A stretch of DNA of 64,000 bases, from positions 8,229,001 to 8,293,000 of the forward strand of contig NC_079888.1 in NCBI RefSeq assembly GCF_029227915.1, written 5' to 3'. Under the pieces are notes generated by a model that worked only from the letters and a program-made list of their open reading frames with translations, was not told the origin of the DNA and made no database searches. The DNA comes from Hydractinia symbiolongicarpus. Taxonomy: Eukaryota > Cnidaria > Hydrozoa > Anthoathecata > Hydractiniidae. The position numbers were made by a program, and so were the translations under genes. Below are positions 11,234 through 21,752 of the stretch, one piece after another (the stretch's first letter is position 1; the number at the start of each line of letters is the position of its first letter).

Positions 11234-12055
11234 TTCACATAATTAGTCTTTAGACGTAAATGTTAGGACCAATTGATCTTCTGCATTTTTATTCGAAAAT
11301 TAACCCCAAATACATAGTGCCAATAAACAAAGAGATGAGGATGAACTCAAATTAACTAAAGCCACGAGGTATCGATCAACATTTTACACGCACAAGCAAC
11401 AAGATTTTTGCAACAAAACTTATCAGTGCCGCACTGTTTTCTATTTTTGTATGTATCTTGTAGCTAAAAGTGTTATTCACAAACAAGATTTGATGATGTT
11501 AAAAAGGGTAAAATGATGCAGTAATGGTGTTGAATGGTAGGGGCCGCGAGTACATTTTGTTGCAAATTTATAACGCATGCTAAAGATGCGAATATTCTGC
11601 AGCAGAATCAAATCGATTTTGATTCTATGCTGCAAAAGTGTAGTTGGTTTTGGGCCATGACCACATGTTTTTACTGCAACGTTTTGTTGGGTCGTGCGCC
11701 TGAAAAATGTTGATCGTGGCCTTGCTCATAGAAAAGAGATGTAATATTTTGTAAATTATTATTGTAAAGTTTAAAATTTGTAGACATAATTATGGTGGTT
11801 TAATTTGCCCCTCGATAATTCGACTTCCTATTATTCAAACATCTCCTTACTTTAGGAGCACAAAGTTTCGCGTTTATTACTAAAGTTTATACTATTGAAA
11901 AAAAACGCGAAAGTTTTTTCCGCGAAATTAAAGTTTTTTTTCAAAACGCGAAAGTTTTTTCAGTTCAAAAAATTTATTTTTAACCGCAAAAAACAGATTT
12001 TAAGACAATTCAAATTAGTTGAAGCACCTTAAAGTACAATTTTTATGTATTTTCT
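11234..12055. other. Intergenic, no gene seen
   Basis: AT-rich sequence after the poly(A) signal of the first gene. It includes several CGCGAAA/TTTCGCG motifs near 11865-11965 that recur elsewhere in the window (13975, 21480, 21680, 63000), probably an old repeat family. No exon with paired splice sites was found. Confidence 0.4.
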
Positions 12056-12413
12056 TTAATCATTCCTCAAGTGCAATAATTTTGGTGTCTTCTCTTTCTT
12101 TCCCGAGTTGAACATTTCCCTGATGTCACAATTTTTTCTCCCTTCTGCTGTTTTTTTCTTTCTCTTTTTGATAACTGTTTCAGGCGTTTCTACTATCGGT
12201 GGTTAACTCATCATTAATTTTAAATAAGCTACCAACTGCCCTATCTTCCACAGGTTCAGTGTAATGATCTTTTTCTAAATGTAAATAACGGGTTGACAGC
12301 TTTAACTGGAGGATGGTCGATCGTGATGTGAAGGTGACTTTACGTTTAATCTCTAATAATCCTTTTACCAGAGGTGAACCTCTATAATGGTCCGAAGTTA
12401 GTTTGCAGCTCAT
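12056..12413 (-). pseudogene. Orphan coding stretch with one frame change
   Basis: On the minus strand a frame runs from 12413 to a TGA at 12180 (77 codons) with unusually coding-like composition. An overlapping frame, shifted by one, continues as coding-like text to a TAA at 12056; it is basic (VIKKRKKKTAEGRKN) and contains CDIREMF. A pyrimidine tract and AG lie a few bases before the ATG, so this may be a terminal exon or a decayed gene copy. I do not recognise the family. The frame change could also be an assembly error. Confidence 0.35.
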
Positions 12414-12783
12414 TGTAATACCGCGATCTAAAAGGTAATTTGTTACTCTTAAACATGTTTTATTTATCCACCAGTTTGTTTATTTTTTATAAAAAGTGTT
12501 TTTAAAAAAGTTTGACGCCAAGTTTGATGAGAAGTTTGTCACAGCGAAAACGCGCGTTTTTAAATGCGCACTTACATCCATTTTTCACAATTTCTATTGA
12601 AACTTCAAGAGAAATTTAATTAGTTTTACATTTTTTTAAGGTGCAAATTTGGAAATACATAAAGAGATTTTTCGTTCGTTTGTTCTCCTCCTCCTGATAC
12701 CGCATGTTTTAAAAATATTTTTAAGTTTTTTAAGAACTGAAGAATAAAATAATAATTTTATATTTTTTATTATTCACAAATAA
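12414..12783. other. Intergenic, no gene seen
   Basis: AT-rich with T and A runs. No coding frame, tRNA or repeat was recognised. Confidence 0.4.
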
Positions 12784-12880
12784 TCTATATTATAATGACC
12801 GCATACGTCTGTCTGTCTGTCTGTCTGTCACGCAAAATGGTAGCTTAGCTGCGACGGGCGAACCCGTGGATATTAATAAA
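12784..12880 (+). mobile_element. Helitron-like short element, 3' end lost
   Basis: It starts at TCTATATTATAAT after an A, followed by (GTCT)n and CACGCAAAATGGTAGCTTAG, shared with the intact copy at 22052-22187. The hairpin begins (GAACCCGTGGAT) but the second arm and CTAG are missing. Confidence 0.5.
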
Positions 12881-13531
12881 AATATTTGCATGTTATTTAA
12901 TCTACTCAGTGTGCTATTTTACTTTAGTGAATGAAAAATCTGGTTATGAATGTTCTAGTTCAGTTTAATTGTATGCTTTTGCAATAAAAGCTTTAATCCT
13001 TTTAAGAACATCAATTCGTAAAAGAGGCAAATATTTCGCGAATTTACCTATTCGAAAAACTTCTGTTCGCAAAAGTTTCTGCGCTCAAAGAAGTCATGAA
13101 ATGCAAAATAATGAAAATAATTTTTTAAAAGTAAAAATGCATGTAACGAATACTACAATCTTTTTGTTTTGAAGTAAAACTCAGAAAAATCGGAATATTG
13201 ATGAATTTTCGAACATGCGACAAAAGAACATAGTTTTTTGAGCAATTCTTTAAACTATAATTGGCAGAAATCTATTATTTCCCCAAACTGTACTTAGTCA
13301 TGTGTAAAGTTTGGGGAAGAAAATAGGTGATTTTATTTTTTTTTCTTCATAACAAGAAGAGACTTTAAGTTGAAGATATTCATAAATTATATATCACATT
13401 TTTTTCGGACTTTTATTTTCACCGTTAGATATTGTATGATGAACTAGTTATCACCATTTTTTTGAAAAAGGTCAATAACTAGTTTATCATATAAACCAAT
13501 ACAAGAAACCATTGTATTTGGTATACAATAA

Positions 13532-13571
<40 letters not shown>

Positions 13572-15204
13572 ATATAAGTTATTGTAAGACAATGTGCGAA
13601 CAAAGAGAATACTTAAACTGTTAATATTAGTTATCAATAATTATATTTGTTAGTTTCATAAAATTATTTTTAACTTAAGGAAAAAATTTTTGAAACAAAT
13701 TTCAACAAGTTCACGATTTTCAACAAAACAATGGCATTGCTCTTGTAGCATTCGTTTCTCGGTAGAAAATAAAAAAAGAGCCAATCAAAATTCGAGGAAA
13801 TATCCAAACATATGATAATAACGATAAAAATAAAATAATAATAGAAATTAAAACTTTAAATAAAACTAGTGCAGTGTAAAACACGTGGGTAGAAAAACCG
13901 CCAGCGGGTTGTACCCGAAATTTTGAATATGTGGATTTATCATATGCGAGAATTTTCTAGCGCGAAATATTCAAACCCCGAAAATTCGCGAAAGTTATTT
14001 CCGCGAAACCGCGTAGGAATTGTCTACCTGACAAGTTTCAACTTTCGCAGTAACAAATTTTTCGCCTGATAATCTTGGACAACGAAAAGCCTCAGAGAAG
14101 AGGATGGAATAACTTTGGTTTTCTGGTGCTAAATTGGTGGATATTGACATTGGTTTCACATCATGAGCAGTACTACAAAAATTTCCAATATTTCAATCTC
14201 TTCCCCAGGGCTTATCACTTTTTGTGATTTCTGCCAGCGAAGGCGGAACCTTTAAAATCGCCCAAGGAGATGGATAGATAGATAGAGACAGCGCATCTAG
14301 GCTGGACGCTTCTAACTTTGTGCCGAGGCTAAAACCTCGGAAAATTTCTTTTTGAAATTTTTTGAAAGTCAAAGAAGATTCTTTATTTTAATCTTTGCCA
14401 ATTTAATCACCAACCTGAACAGAAATTGTGTACTCGTCATGAGGGCGTGCATGGCCATGACTAAAAGTGCTAACATTTTGTTGTTTGTCCCTTGGTCTGG
14501 TTGTTCGTTGTAGTTTTATTGATGTAGCTGGGAAGCTAGGCAGCATATATTCTTTAAATTCATGTATTTTATCAGGTAAGAATTACTTTATATATAAGTA
14601 AGAAAAGTGTGCTGGCTAGCTAGCTATCTCAATTTTTGGTGCTGACTTGAGTCTCTTTTTGATTGGTGATGACATACCCCTTTTTATAGCCCTAAAGTTA
14701 CTTAGCTTTCGAGCTAGTTAGCTACGTAAAATACTGCTTTGATCAGAGTGCCTTTTTCATAAAAAGCCAGCAATAAAAACCTTTGTTCATTCTTTGCGTA
14801 ATCTTTCCATGGCTGGACACCCAACTCCTGTTCTTATGGAAAAGTGGGGATACTTCTATCAGATTAAAAGATATATATGTTCATGGTGAATTGATGATTA
14901 GCCTGTAAATAGAATATATAGTTAGCGATGCAGGGTTATTAGACCCTACACTAGTATATTTAGCTGTTAAAAGCTTCTTTGCGTAAGATTATTAACTTTT
15001 TTGCACAATCGTTTCTTGTTCCTTTTTTTTGGTTTTAATTGAAGCACGATTTTATGTGAATCTATAAATATAGATGGCTATGGGATAAGGAATAAAAGTG
15101 TGGAAATTTAGGTAAAAAAATATCTGTCGTATAAGTAGTTGTATGCGCGGCTAATTGTACAGTACACACTGTATATACAACTATTCTGCATGGAGAATGA
15201 GATG
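12881..15204. other. Intergenic, repeats only
   Basis: It holds a palindrome with a TA core (separate entry), CGCGAAA-type motifs around 13940-14010, a short (GATA)n run at 14270-14285 and several small open frames of 60-70 codons without splice signals or recognisable content. No gene is supported. Confidence 0.4.
13430..13590. repeat. Nested palindrome with (TA)n core
   Basis: ACAATAACTTA on the left of a roughly 32-bp (TA)n run is mirrored by TAAGTTATTGT on the right. Just outside, AACTAGTTAT and ATAACTAGTT form a second inverted pair around 13441-13482. This may be a hairpin-type MITE or an expanded palindrome. Confidence 0.6.
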
Positions 15205-15345
15205 ATCTGTATATTTTATATGGCTAGCCTCACAAAAGGGAGGGCCCATGGCTTAGATGAGGAGTCCCAGAGTATTTAATGCTCATTTTTAGGCTACGGC
15301 GCCCCCATTAGGGTCTGTGCTCTACCATAAAACTCCCTGCAACAT
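15205..15345 (-). mobile_element. 3' part of a tRNA-derived SINE
   Basis: The minus strand matches the body of the SINE at 42229-42676: a shared AATGAGCATTAAATACTCT, then CATCTAAGCCATGG, then GTGAGGCTAGCCAT. The tRNA-like head is absent, so this is a 5'-truncated copy. Confidence 0.65.
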
Positions 15346-15696
15346 CGATTTATCAAATCTGAAAATTTATTATTTGTGTGTTTACCCTTTTTTGTTTCAT
15401 CTTGTTAAATTTAATTTGTCAATTTAAAATTTTAGAAGTTAGATATCTTTTTTGATTTGTCAAACAAAACAAAGACCAATCAGTTTTCTTAAAATGAAAA
15501 ATTACAACTAATCCGACTCCGAATTTAGAATTTGAATCAAAAAAGGAAAACAAACGATCAAATTTGTTAAATTCAATAAATCCATTTTAACAAAATAAAT
15601 CCTATAGTATTGTCCACAGGTTTCAAAATCATTTATCACCTGCTTAATATGTTACTTGTTTTAACAAAGATATCAAAAACCAACTTGATTAACTTA

Positions 15697-15748
15697 TCTA
15701 TATTATAATACGTTTGTCTGTCTGGGTTTTCCACGGGCTAACGACTAG
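15697..15748 (+). mobile_element. Minimal 52-bp Helitron-like element
   Basis: It starts TCTATATTATAATA after an A, has GTCTGTCTG, then a hairpin-derived CCACGGGCTAACGA and ends CTAG before a T. This is the smallest copy in the window with both ends preserved. Confidence 0.55.
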
Positions 15749-16290
15749 TATACATATATTTATATATACATACACCTTGTGCATCATATGGAATTGGTTT
15801 GTATCCTTTTAATAAATTTCCTTTTCAAATCAAAGAAACAAAGAGAGGTTAGGGGACAATATTTAAACAACCTGGTTTTAATGCAGTTTATGGTAGAATT
15901 GCGTTCTTGTTTCTCAAAAATACTTTTTTTTTCAGATCAGCTGTTATTAAATCATGCACCATCATCATTTTCGAAAAATTTTCAACAAGAGAGTAAATTT
16001 TGAAGGCCTAAATGTAATTTAATTTGTAATTTAAAATTTTAAAAATTTTATCAGTTTTATAAATATCCAGTTAAAGTTTTAACTGTTATTTTAGAATACT
16101 TAATATAGCTATAATTCTCCATTTTCAAGGTCTACTTTAAAATTTAAAATCTTTCAGGCTAAGGGCGGTAATCTTCAATCCCCTGGCCTTCTTGTTTCTT
16201 ATTTGGACTCCGTCTTATATCAAAAGAAGTCCTTGTGTGCGAGTGTCGAAAGAAGGTCGAACATGGCAACATATCCTAGCATATTTTATT
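15749..16290. other. Intergenic, no gene seen
   Basis: AT-rich. One 74-codon frame at 15779-16003 has no splice sites or recognisable content. The last bases hold the poly(A) signal of the receptor-like gene on the minus strand. Confidence 0.4.
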
Positions 16291-18569
16291 TTAAAATCCA
16301 CATTCAGGAGTATCGATTGGTAAGGATCCCAACTGCCACTTTTCACGAGCGCCCTTGATACGTTTCATCTCGTATGTTACACTTGAGCAAGAAACTGCAT
16401 GACAATTGGGTATCATCTCATAAATTGGCGTTGGTGAAAAAGACAAATCTAAAAAATATGTGAAGTTAAACTAAGGACATTTATTTAGTAGGATTAAATT
16501 CCCCAAATATAAAAAGGAAAATCCCAGAAAAGCGGCATTAAGGGTCATCCAAAACACACTAACAAAACACCAAAATTCAATAATTTTAACACCCATCGTA
16601 ACCGTCATAACAAAATGAGACTTCTGCCAAGTCACAAAAAAACGTTAGGGACATGATCCAAATAAACCATAAAAATGATTCACCGTCTCTCTTTTTTCAC
16701 AAAGTAAATTAAGTTTACTACGTACCGGTAACATTTTTCTTTTCGGAAAAATTTTCATACTTTTCTTTGTGAACTGGAACTGCAGTATATTATAAGGTGG
16801 TTGAAGCTCTTCATACGAATTAACAAAAAGTTGAGATCCATCGATACCTATACCAAAAAAAAAATTACCAATCAACCTCGGTCCCAGTGTCTGTACCGTT
16901 TTTTAATATGAGGATGAAACGCGTGTGTAAGCAATAACACTCAAGTTTAAAAAAAATATAAAGAAAGTTGTCCCTGCTGTTTACTCTAAAGTGCTTTCTT
17001 TTAGGAACGAGAGGTGGGAGAATTCTTGTGCCCTACCACACCTTTTTATTCCTTTTTTGTAAATAAAATTCCTGTAAATGAAGTGGAAGTAGAAATTTAA
17101 CCCTGCAAACACCTTCGTTCCAGTTGAATTTTTGATTCGAGAGGAAAAAATCTCTGGGAACGAGGGTGGTCTGCAAGAAAAACAAAACTATGATCGCATT
17201 TTCTATACATCACGAGATCTTGAGCTGTTTAGTCCTTTGCATAAATTCAATTGTTTTTTATTTTTTAAATACAACTTCGTCCCCAGGGCTCCCCCCTGCC
17301 TTTCTAAGAATCTGTACAACGCGAATACGCACTGGGTTGATAATTTTACCTGTAAATTTCATTCCTTTCATATTTTCAATGACTGCAGTTCCATTTGTTA
17401 TGCTGTCATATTTTTCTATTGTTTTGTTCATAGCAAGCGCGCACACCATTATTGCGTTGTATAATCTCTCCGCTTGCACTGGTGGCTAAAAAACAATACT
17501 GGAAATATACAGAAGAATGGAGACGTTTATTTTATTAAAATGAATATTAAAATATTTGTTAGTATACTCTTCTATATAGTATTCTTTTGCTGAGCCAAAA
17601 GTAGAAGTCATTATAAAATGGTGGTTCTGACATTCTATCTATCACTTGTTGATTAAATCTGCTGTACTTCTCTTCTTGCTATTTCGTCAATCATTGAATC
17701 TAGCAAAAAGAAAAACATTTTCGCGTAAACCTTATATATATTTAAATTAAATATAGCCCTCTTTTCCCGCCCGCATTTCTCAGAGACGATTTTTTTAGGA
17801 AACAACAAGGCCTTCTTTGATGATTGAAACCATGTGCAAATGCAGGTCGCTATGTATATAAGGCCTCATAGCTATCGCGCCCGTCTCAGCATTAGTTAGA
17901 GGTGATAGATCCGGCCTGTGATGATCTACAAATAAAGGCATTTCCTTCAGATATTGAAGATATAAATATTAGAACGAGTTAAAGAAAACGTATTTGGATT
18001 CGCAAATCTAGAAAAATTGCCAAGCATTTGCCTTGCATTTACAATTTTAGGGTATTCAAATCCCCCCTCTCCTGTGGTTTTCTTGTTCGACTTAAAACAG
18101 AGCTACATCATATTTCTTTTGGCTGCCATGTTTTGTTACTTTCCCTATGACTTACCTAGGTTATAAACCAGGGCATACACATTATCTTGACTAATCTGCC
18201 TTGTTTTTACCAACTTGTACCTAGGACTTCTTATCTTTATACTGGGGACCAGGTTGTTCTTTTTTTAACCTTATTTAATTTTCAGCTTTTATAGGACACA
18301 AAATTTAAATAAGTACATGAGAAAATGCTTACTTTCGGTTGGATCACAAAAAGAGATTGATACGCCTTAACTAACAGTAACTTTTCAGGTTCATAATTTT
18401 GCAACGGTCCTCTCCATGGAAGGGACCAAACAAGATTGGAGATATTTAAATCTCTAGGACTCGAAATAAACGGATGAATCGTAATATAGACGTAATCTCC
18501 TTTGTCCAATCCTTGTTTTGCAACGCTGATCATAAACTGGCGGAAGTAACCTTTCTTATCCCAGTACAA
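16291..18569 (-). CDS. ANF-receptor-type ligand-binding domain, C-terminal part, stops before a membrane segment
   Basis: Exons on the minus strand are 18569-18333, 17485-17350, 16847-16722 and 16448-16291, with phases 0, 1, 1 consistent and 218 residues before a TAA. The first exon has the pattern of natriuretic peptide receptor and receptor guanylate cyclase ectodomains: FRQFMISVAKQGLDKGDYVY, then a KAYQSLFVI helix. The second exon has RLYNAIMVCALAMNKT and MKGMKFTG, where these receptors read as a helix and then F-x-G. The last exon ends PIDTPECGF, close to the cysteine motif found just outside the membrane in that family. Translation then stops, and AATAAA begins immediately. No transmembrane, kinase-like or cyclase part follows. 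It may be a soluble binding protein, an isoform end or a truncated copy. The donor of the third exon (GTAGTA) was chosen by phase. Confidence 0.72.
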
Positions 18570-19177
18570 CTAAATATTAAATAAAGTGCTGGTAGAAAAT
18601 GAAGGCAAAAATGACTTAAATTTCATTATTCTCGTCCCCAGAGCTCTTTGAGATAAACCTACTTTCATGATTTATCCTGAAGACCTCTCTGGACGAGAAT
18701 GCAAAATTTTCCTCATTGACTATTTTTCAACGAGCAAGCATTTTTATCCACTTTATTTTTTGACCGATTAAGCTTTATAAGTTTTATAAACTCAACAAAA
18801 ATTAGTCGACAGAGAAAATTTAGTTTGTAAAAAAACAAGTTTTGTGTAAGTAACATTTTTTATCAACCTTTTTTCGCCGACTTTCTTTCCCACTAATTAT
18901 TAAAAATAACATGAAATATATAAAATAGGGAAAAATAAAAATAAAAGATGAAAAGTTACCTCTTGCCTTTGACGGAAGCTTATTCAGATATGGCGTTTGC
19001 CTACATAGCTTATAATTTGGTGAATTTTCACTCGTTTGTTCTGCATCTTCTATTTTTGATTCTGTTGTAGTCTCTTGTATGATATCATCCAATAAATTCA
19101 CGTCATTACTCTTAATAAATATAAAGCACTGTGTTTTATTTTTTAATGTGCTCAATTCAGGTGAAACAAAAACGTAC
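18570..19177. other. Intron-like sequence with a small inverted repeat
   Basis: It contains CTCGTCCCCAGAG near 18629 and CTCTCTGGACGAG near 18690, an inverted pair seen elsewhere as a dispersed repeat (GTCCCCAGGGCT near 17280). A minus frame at 19155-18820 looks partly coding but its donor phase does not fit the next exon. Confidence 0.35.
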
Positions 19178-19315
19178 CTTCAGTGTAGGCACTATTACAA
19201 TATACGTCGCTTTTGTTGTTCCTGTATGCATATATTGCTCTGTTTTTACAGGTTTTTGTTCTGCCACATTTTCAATTGTCATGACAGAACTGAGCAGCAG
19301 ATTTACATAGGCATC
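19178..19315 (-). CDS. Tentative upstream exon of the ANF-receptor-type gene
   Basis: 138 nt, phase 0 at both ends, with an AAG/GTACGT donor at 19178-19177 and an AG acceptor before 19315. It joins in frame to the exon at 18569 and would place a hydrophobic strand (TYIVIVPTLK) directly before the LYWDKKGYFRQF segment, as expected for the core strand of this fold. The acceptor has a poor pyrimidine tract. Earlier exons for the first lobe of the domain were not found. Confidence 0.4.
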
Positions 19316-21752
19316 CTTTCACTGATGACTTGTGTTTTTTTCTTTGTGATGCACTGCGACAACAATTCCAGCAAACTGTACTATTTAAGTGGGCAGAACC
19401 TGACATATCCGTATTTTCTAGCATTGCGCTATTATCAGGATCAAAAATCGCTGAGGCATAACACTTGGTAGTCATATGTCTGACTTTTTTTTACACGTGG
19501 TGAGGCTTGTGATATCAAACAGAGAAAAAAAAATGTTCGATTTCTTAGATAAGTCACTATTAATTAACCTGTTCTCCCACAGTTTTTTACTTTAATCGAT
19601 ACAGCGATAAACGCTATGAACTCTGGTGACTAGTTTGCAAAAAACAATAAAAAACGCTTCAATTGTTCTATTTATTGTGATTGCCATGCGTAAATGAGCA
19701 CATACCATATTAGGAACATGTTGCATCAGCCTACCAAAACTTTGCGGGCATAGTAATATGGCGAACCGTTATTTTCCTTTAGTTTTTTTTAACTAGATTC
19801 CCTAGAAACATTTAGAAAAAAGCTAAATATTACCTTCTCCAGATTGCAGTGCGTACGATTTCACAGATTCCGGTCTGTAAAATTATGACTTTTACCGCTA
19901 TTTCATCACAACAAACCTCATCTTTTGACGAAGGATGCATGTTGTGGAAGAACGAATAAAATCAAGAGAAAAATATTGTTTTTGTTCGCTAAAAATATTT
20001 TAAAAGAGCCAAGAAGCATTAACGAAGACTAAAAAAAAAATATATTACTGTGATACTATGTAAAAGAATTGTAATTAAATTCAGGGAACGATCTAAATAT
20101 ATGCATTTGTTTTTGCTAAAATTTGTTTTTTTGGACACGCGAAACTTTCTGCTCCTAAAGTAATTTGAACAATTTCTTTAAGACCGTAAAAATTTCGTAA
20201 AAAACATTTAAAGTTCATTATTATTCGAACATCGTTATAAATAGTTAATTGTGTATCGAGTAGAATGTTTTGAACACAGATTCGAATGTTGAATTTCAAT
20301 AGACATTCCCTTTATTTACTTTAAAGGTTTTATTTGAAATAGATGTTTAAAGTTTAAGTACAGCAGAAGAGTGTATTTTCATTTGTTTAAAGTCTTCCCT
20401 TTTTAAATTTATATAAAACACTTCCTACTTTTTGAACTCTTAGTAATTCGAACGATTTTTAGCCCCCCCCCCCCCTGCGTGTTCGAATTAGAGAGTCTAC
20501 CGTATACAAAGACTATACAGAAAATTAAATCGTAGAAGTTGCTTTTTGCTTTAATCAAAAAACAAGTTTTGCGCCAAAATTTTGCCTATTTTGTACCTTG
20601 GTTAAACTTGGTTTTTAGGGTAATTGACCAAAAATTCTAGAAAAAGTACATACATAATATATTTATATAGAATGTAACCAAAACATGTAACAAAATATTA
20701 GTAAAATTGTTGAATATATAAATATATCAAAAATAAATATTTTCCTTCCCAAATTATAAACTTTAAAAATTCCTTCTTCTAATATAAAATATACTAATCT
20801 ATACAGCAACACCTTAAAAATACCTCAAGGATTTCTTGTCAGCACTTCGATGATTTATTAATTAAATTTCAATTCCAGATCCAGCTTACAACAAATATCT
20901 ATACCGAGTTGATTTTTCAACACAATTTTCTTGTATATGCGAGGGTTTAAATTTCCATGAGAATAATTTAAAATAAACTCGAAAGTCTGAAAACTCTGAC
21001 TCTACATCTCTGTAGATAGAGTAATTTTCAAGTCCCTAAATTTAAGTAGTTATTTTTATAAAAATATGTGGGTTATATATACTATACGTATAAACTTGTA
21101 TATACGAAACCAACAAGTGTTTCACTGGATAAATATTACAAAATACGGTCAACAAACAACGTTCTGAAAATACAATTGAAGATACTTAAAAACAAAGAAG
21201 TCAGACAAAAATATTTTTATAAATACAAATTTTTAATTTTTTTAAACAAATACACAATGATACAGAAAAAGTCAATTTCATAAAAAAAAAACGCCTATAA
21301 GGGCTATAAAGCCTAAAAAAGTAAAAAAGTAAAATTAAATAAATAAAACGAAAAAAAAAGGCTAATAATTTGAACTTACTGCAGTGAGCAAAAGATTTGG
21401 TAAACAGTTATCGTGCAAAAGACATTGACCTTTGCGAGTCAATTTTTTTGCGGATACTACTTTTTCAGGTCGTACTTTATAGAAAGAGACAAAGTTTCGC
21501 GAGACAAAGTTTCACGCCATCTTTGTCCTAAATCGCAGAAGTTAGGCTCAGCAGTAATTTTGATTTCTATAAATCGCGAAACCAGCGAAAAATTTTATTC
21601 TATTTTAGCGAAATATTTGTTTTTTACTTCAGTTGCACTTGCACATATTTTCTTGAAAAATGTGAAATTATACCCATAAAATTCGCGAAAGTTAATTCTC
21701 GCGAAAATATACTTACACTCAACTAATATAATATTTACCCAAAAGATTTTAA
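19316..21752. other. Intergenic, no gene supported
   Basis: Very AT-rich. It contains a C14-type run at 20463-20476 and CGCGAAA motifs near 21480-21700. Small frames at 20093-20299, 21068-21283 and 21413-21679 have low-complexity products and no splice context. The 5' exons of the receptor-like gene may lie here but could not be identified. Confidence 0.35.

Noticed and set aside
13537-13568. CRISPR-like or regulatory repeat array
   Set aside because: It is a plain (TA)n run inside a palindrome; the organism is eukaryotic and no spacers exist.
17258-17349. Extension of the receptor exon to the stop at 17258
   Set aside because: The GTAAAA donor at 17349 joins in phase to the next exon, and the extension contains the dispersed repeat GGGAGCCCTGGGGACGA.
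18820-19155. Minus-strand frame with KNKTQCFIFIKS as an extra receptor exon
   Set aside because: Its donor (GAG/GTAAC) leaves phase 1 while the next exon starts in phase 0, its acceptor is poor, and the product has no receptor-like pattern.
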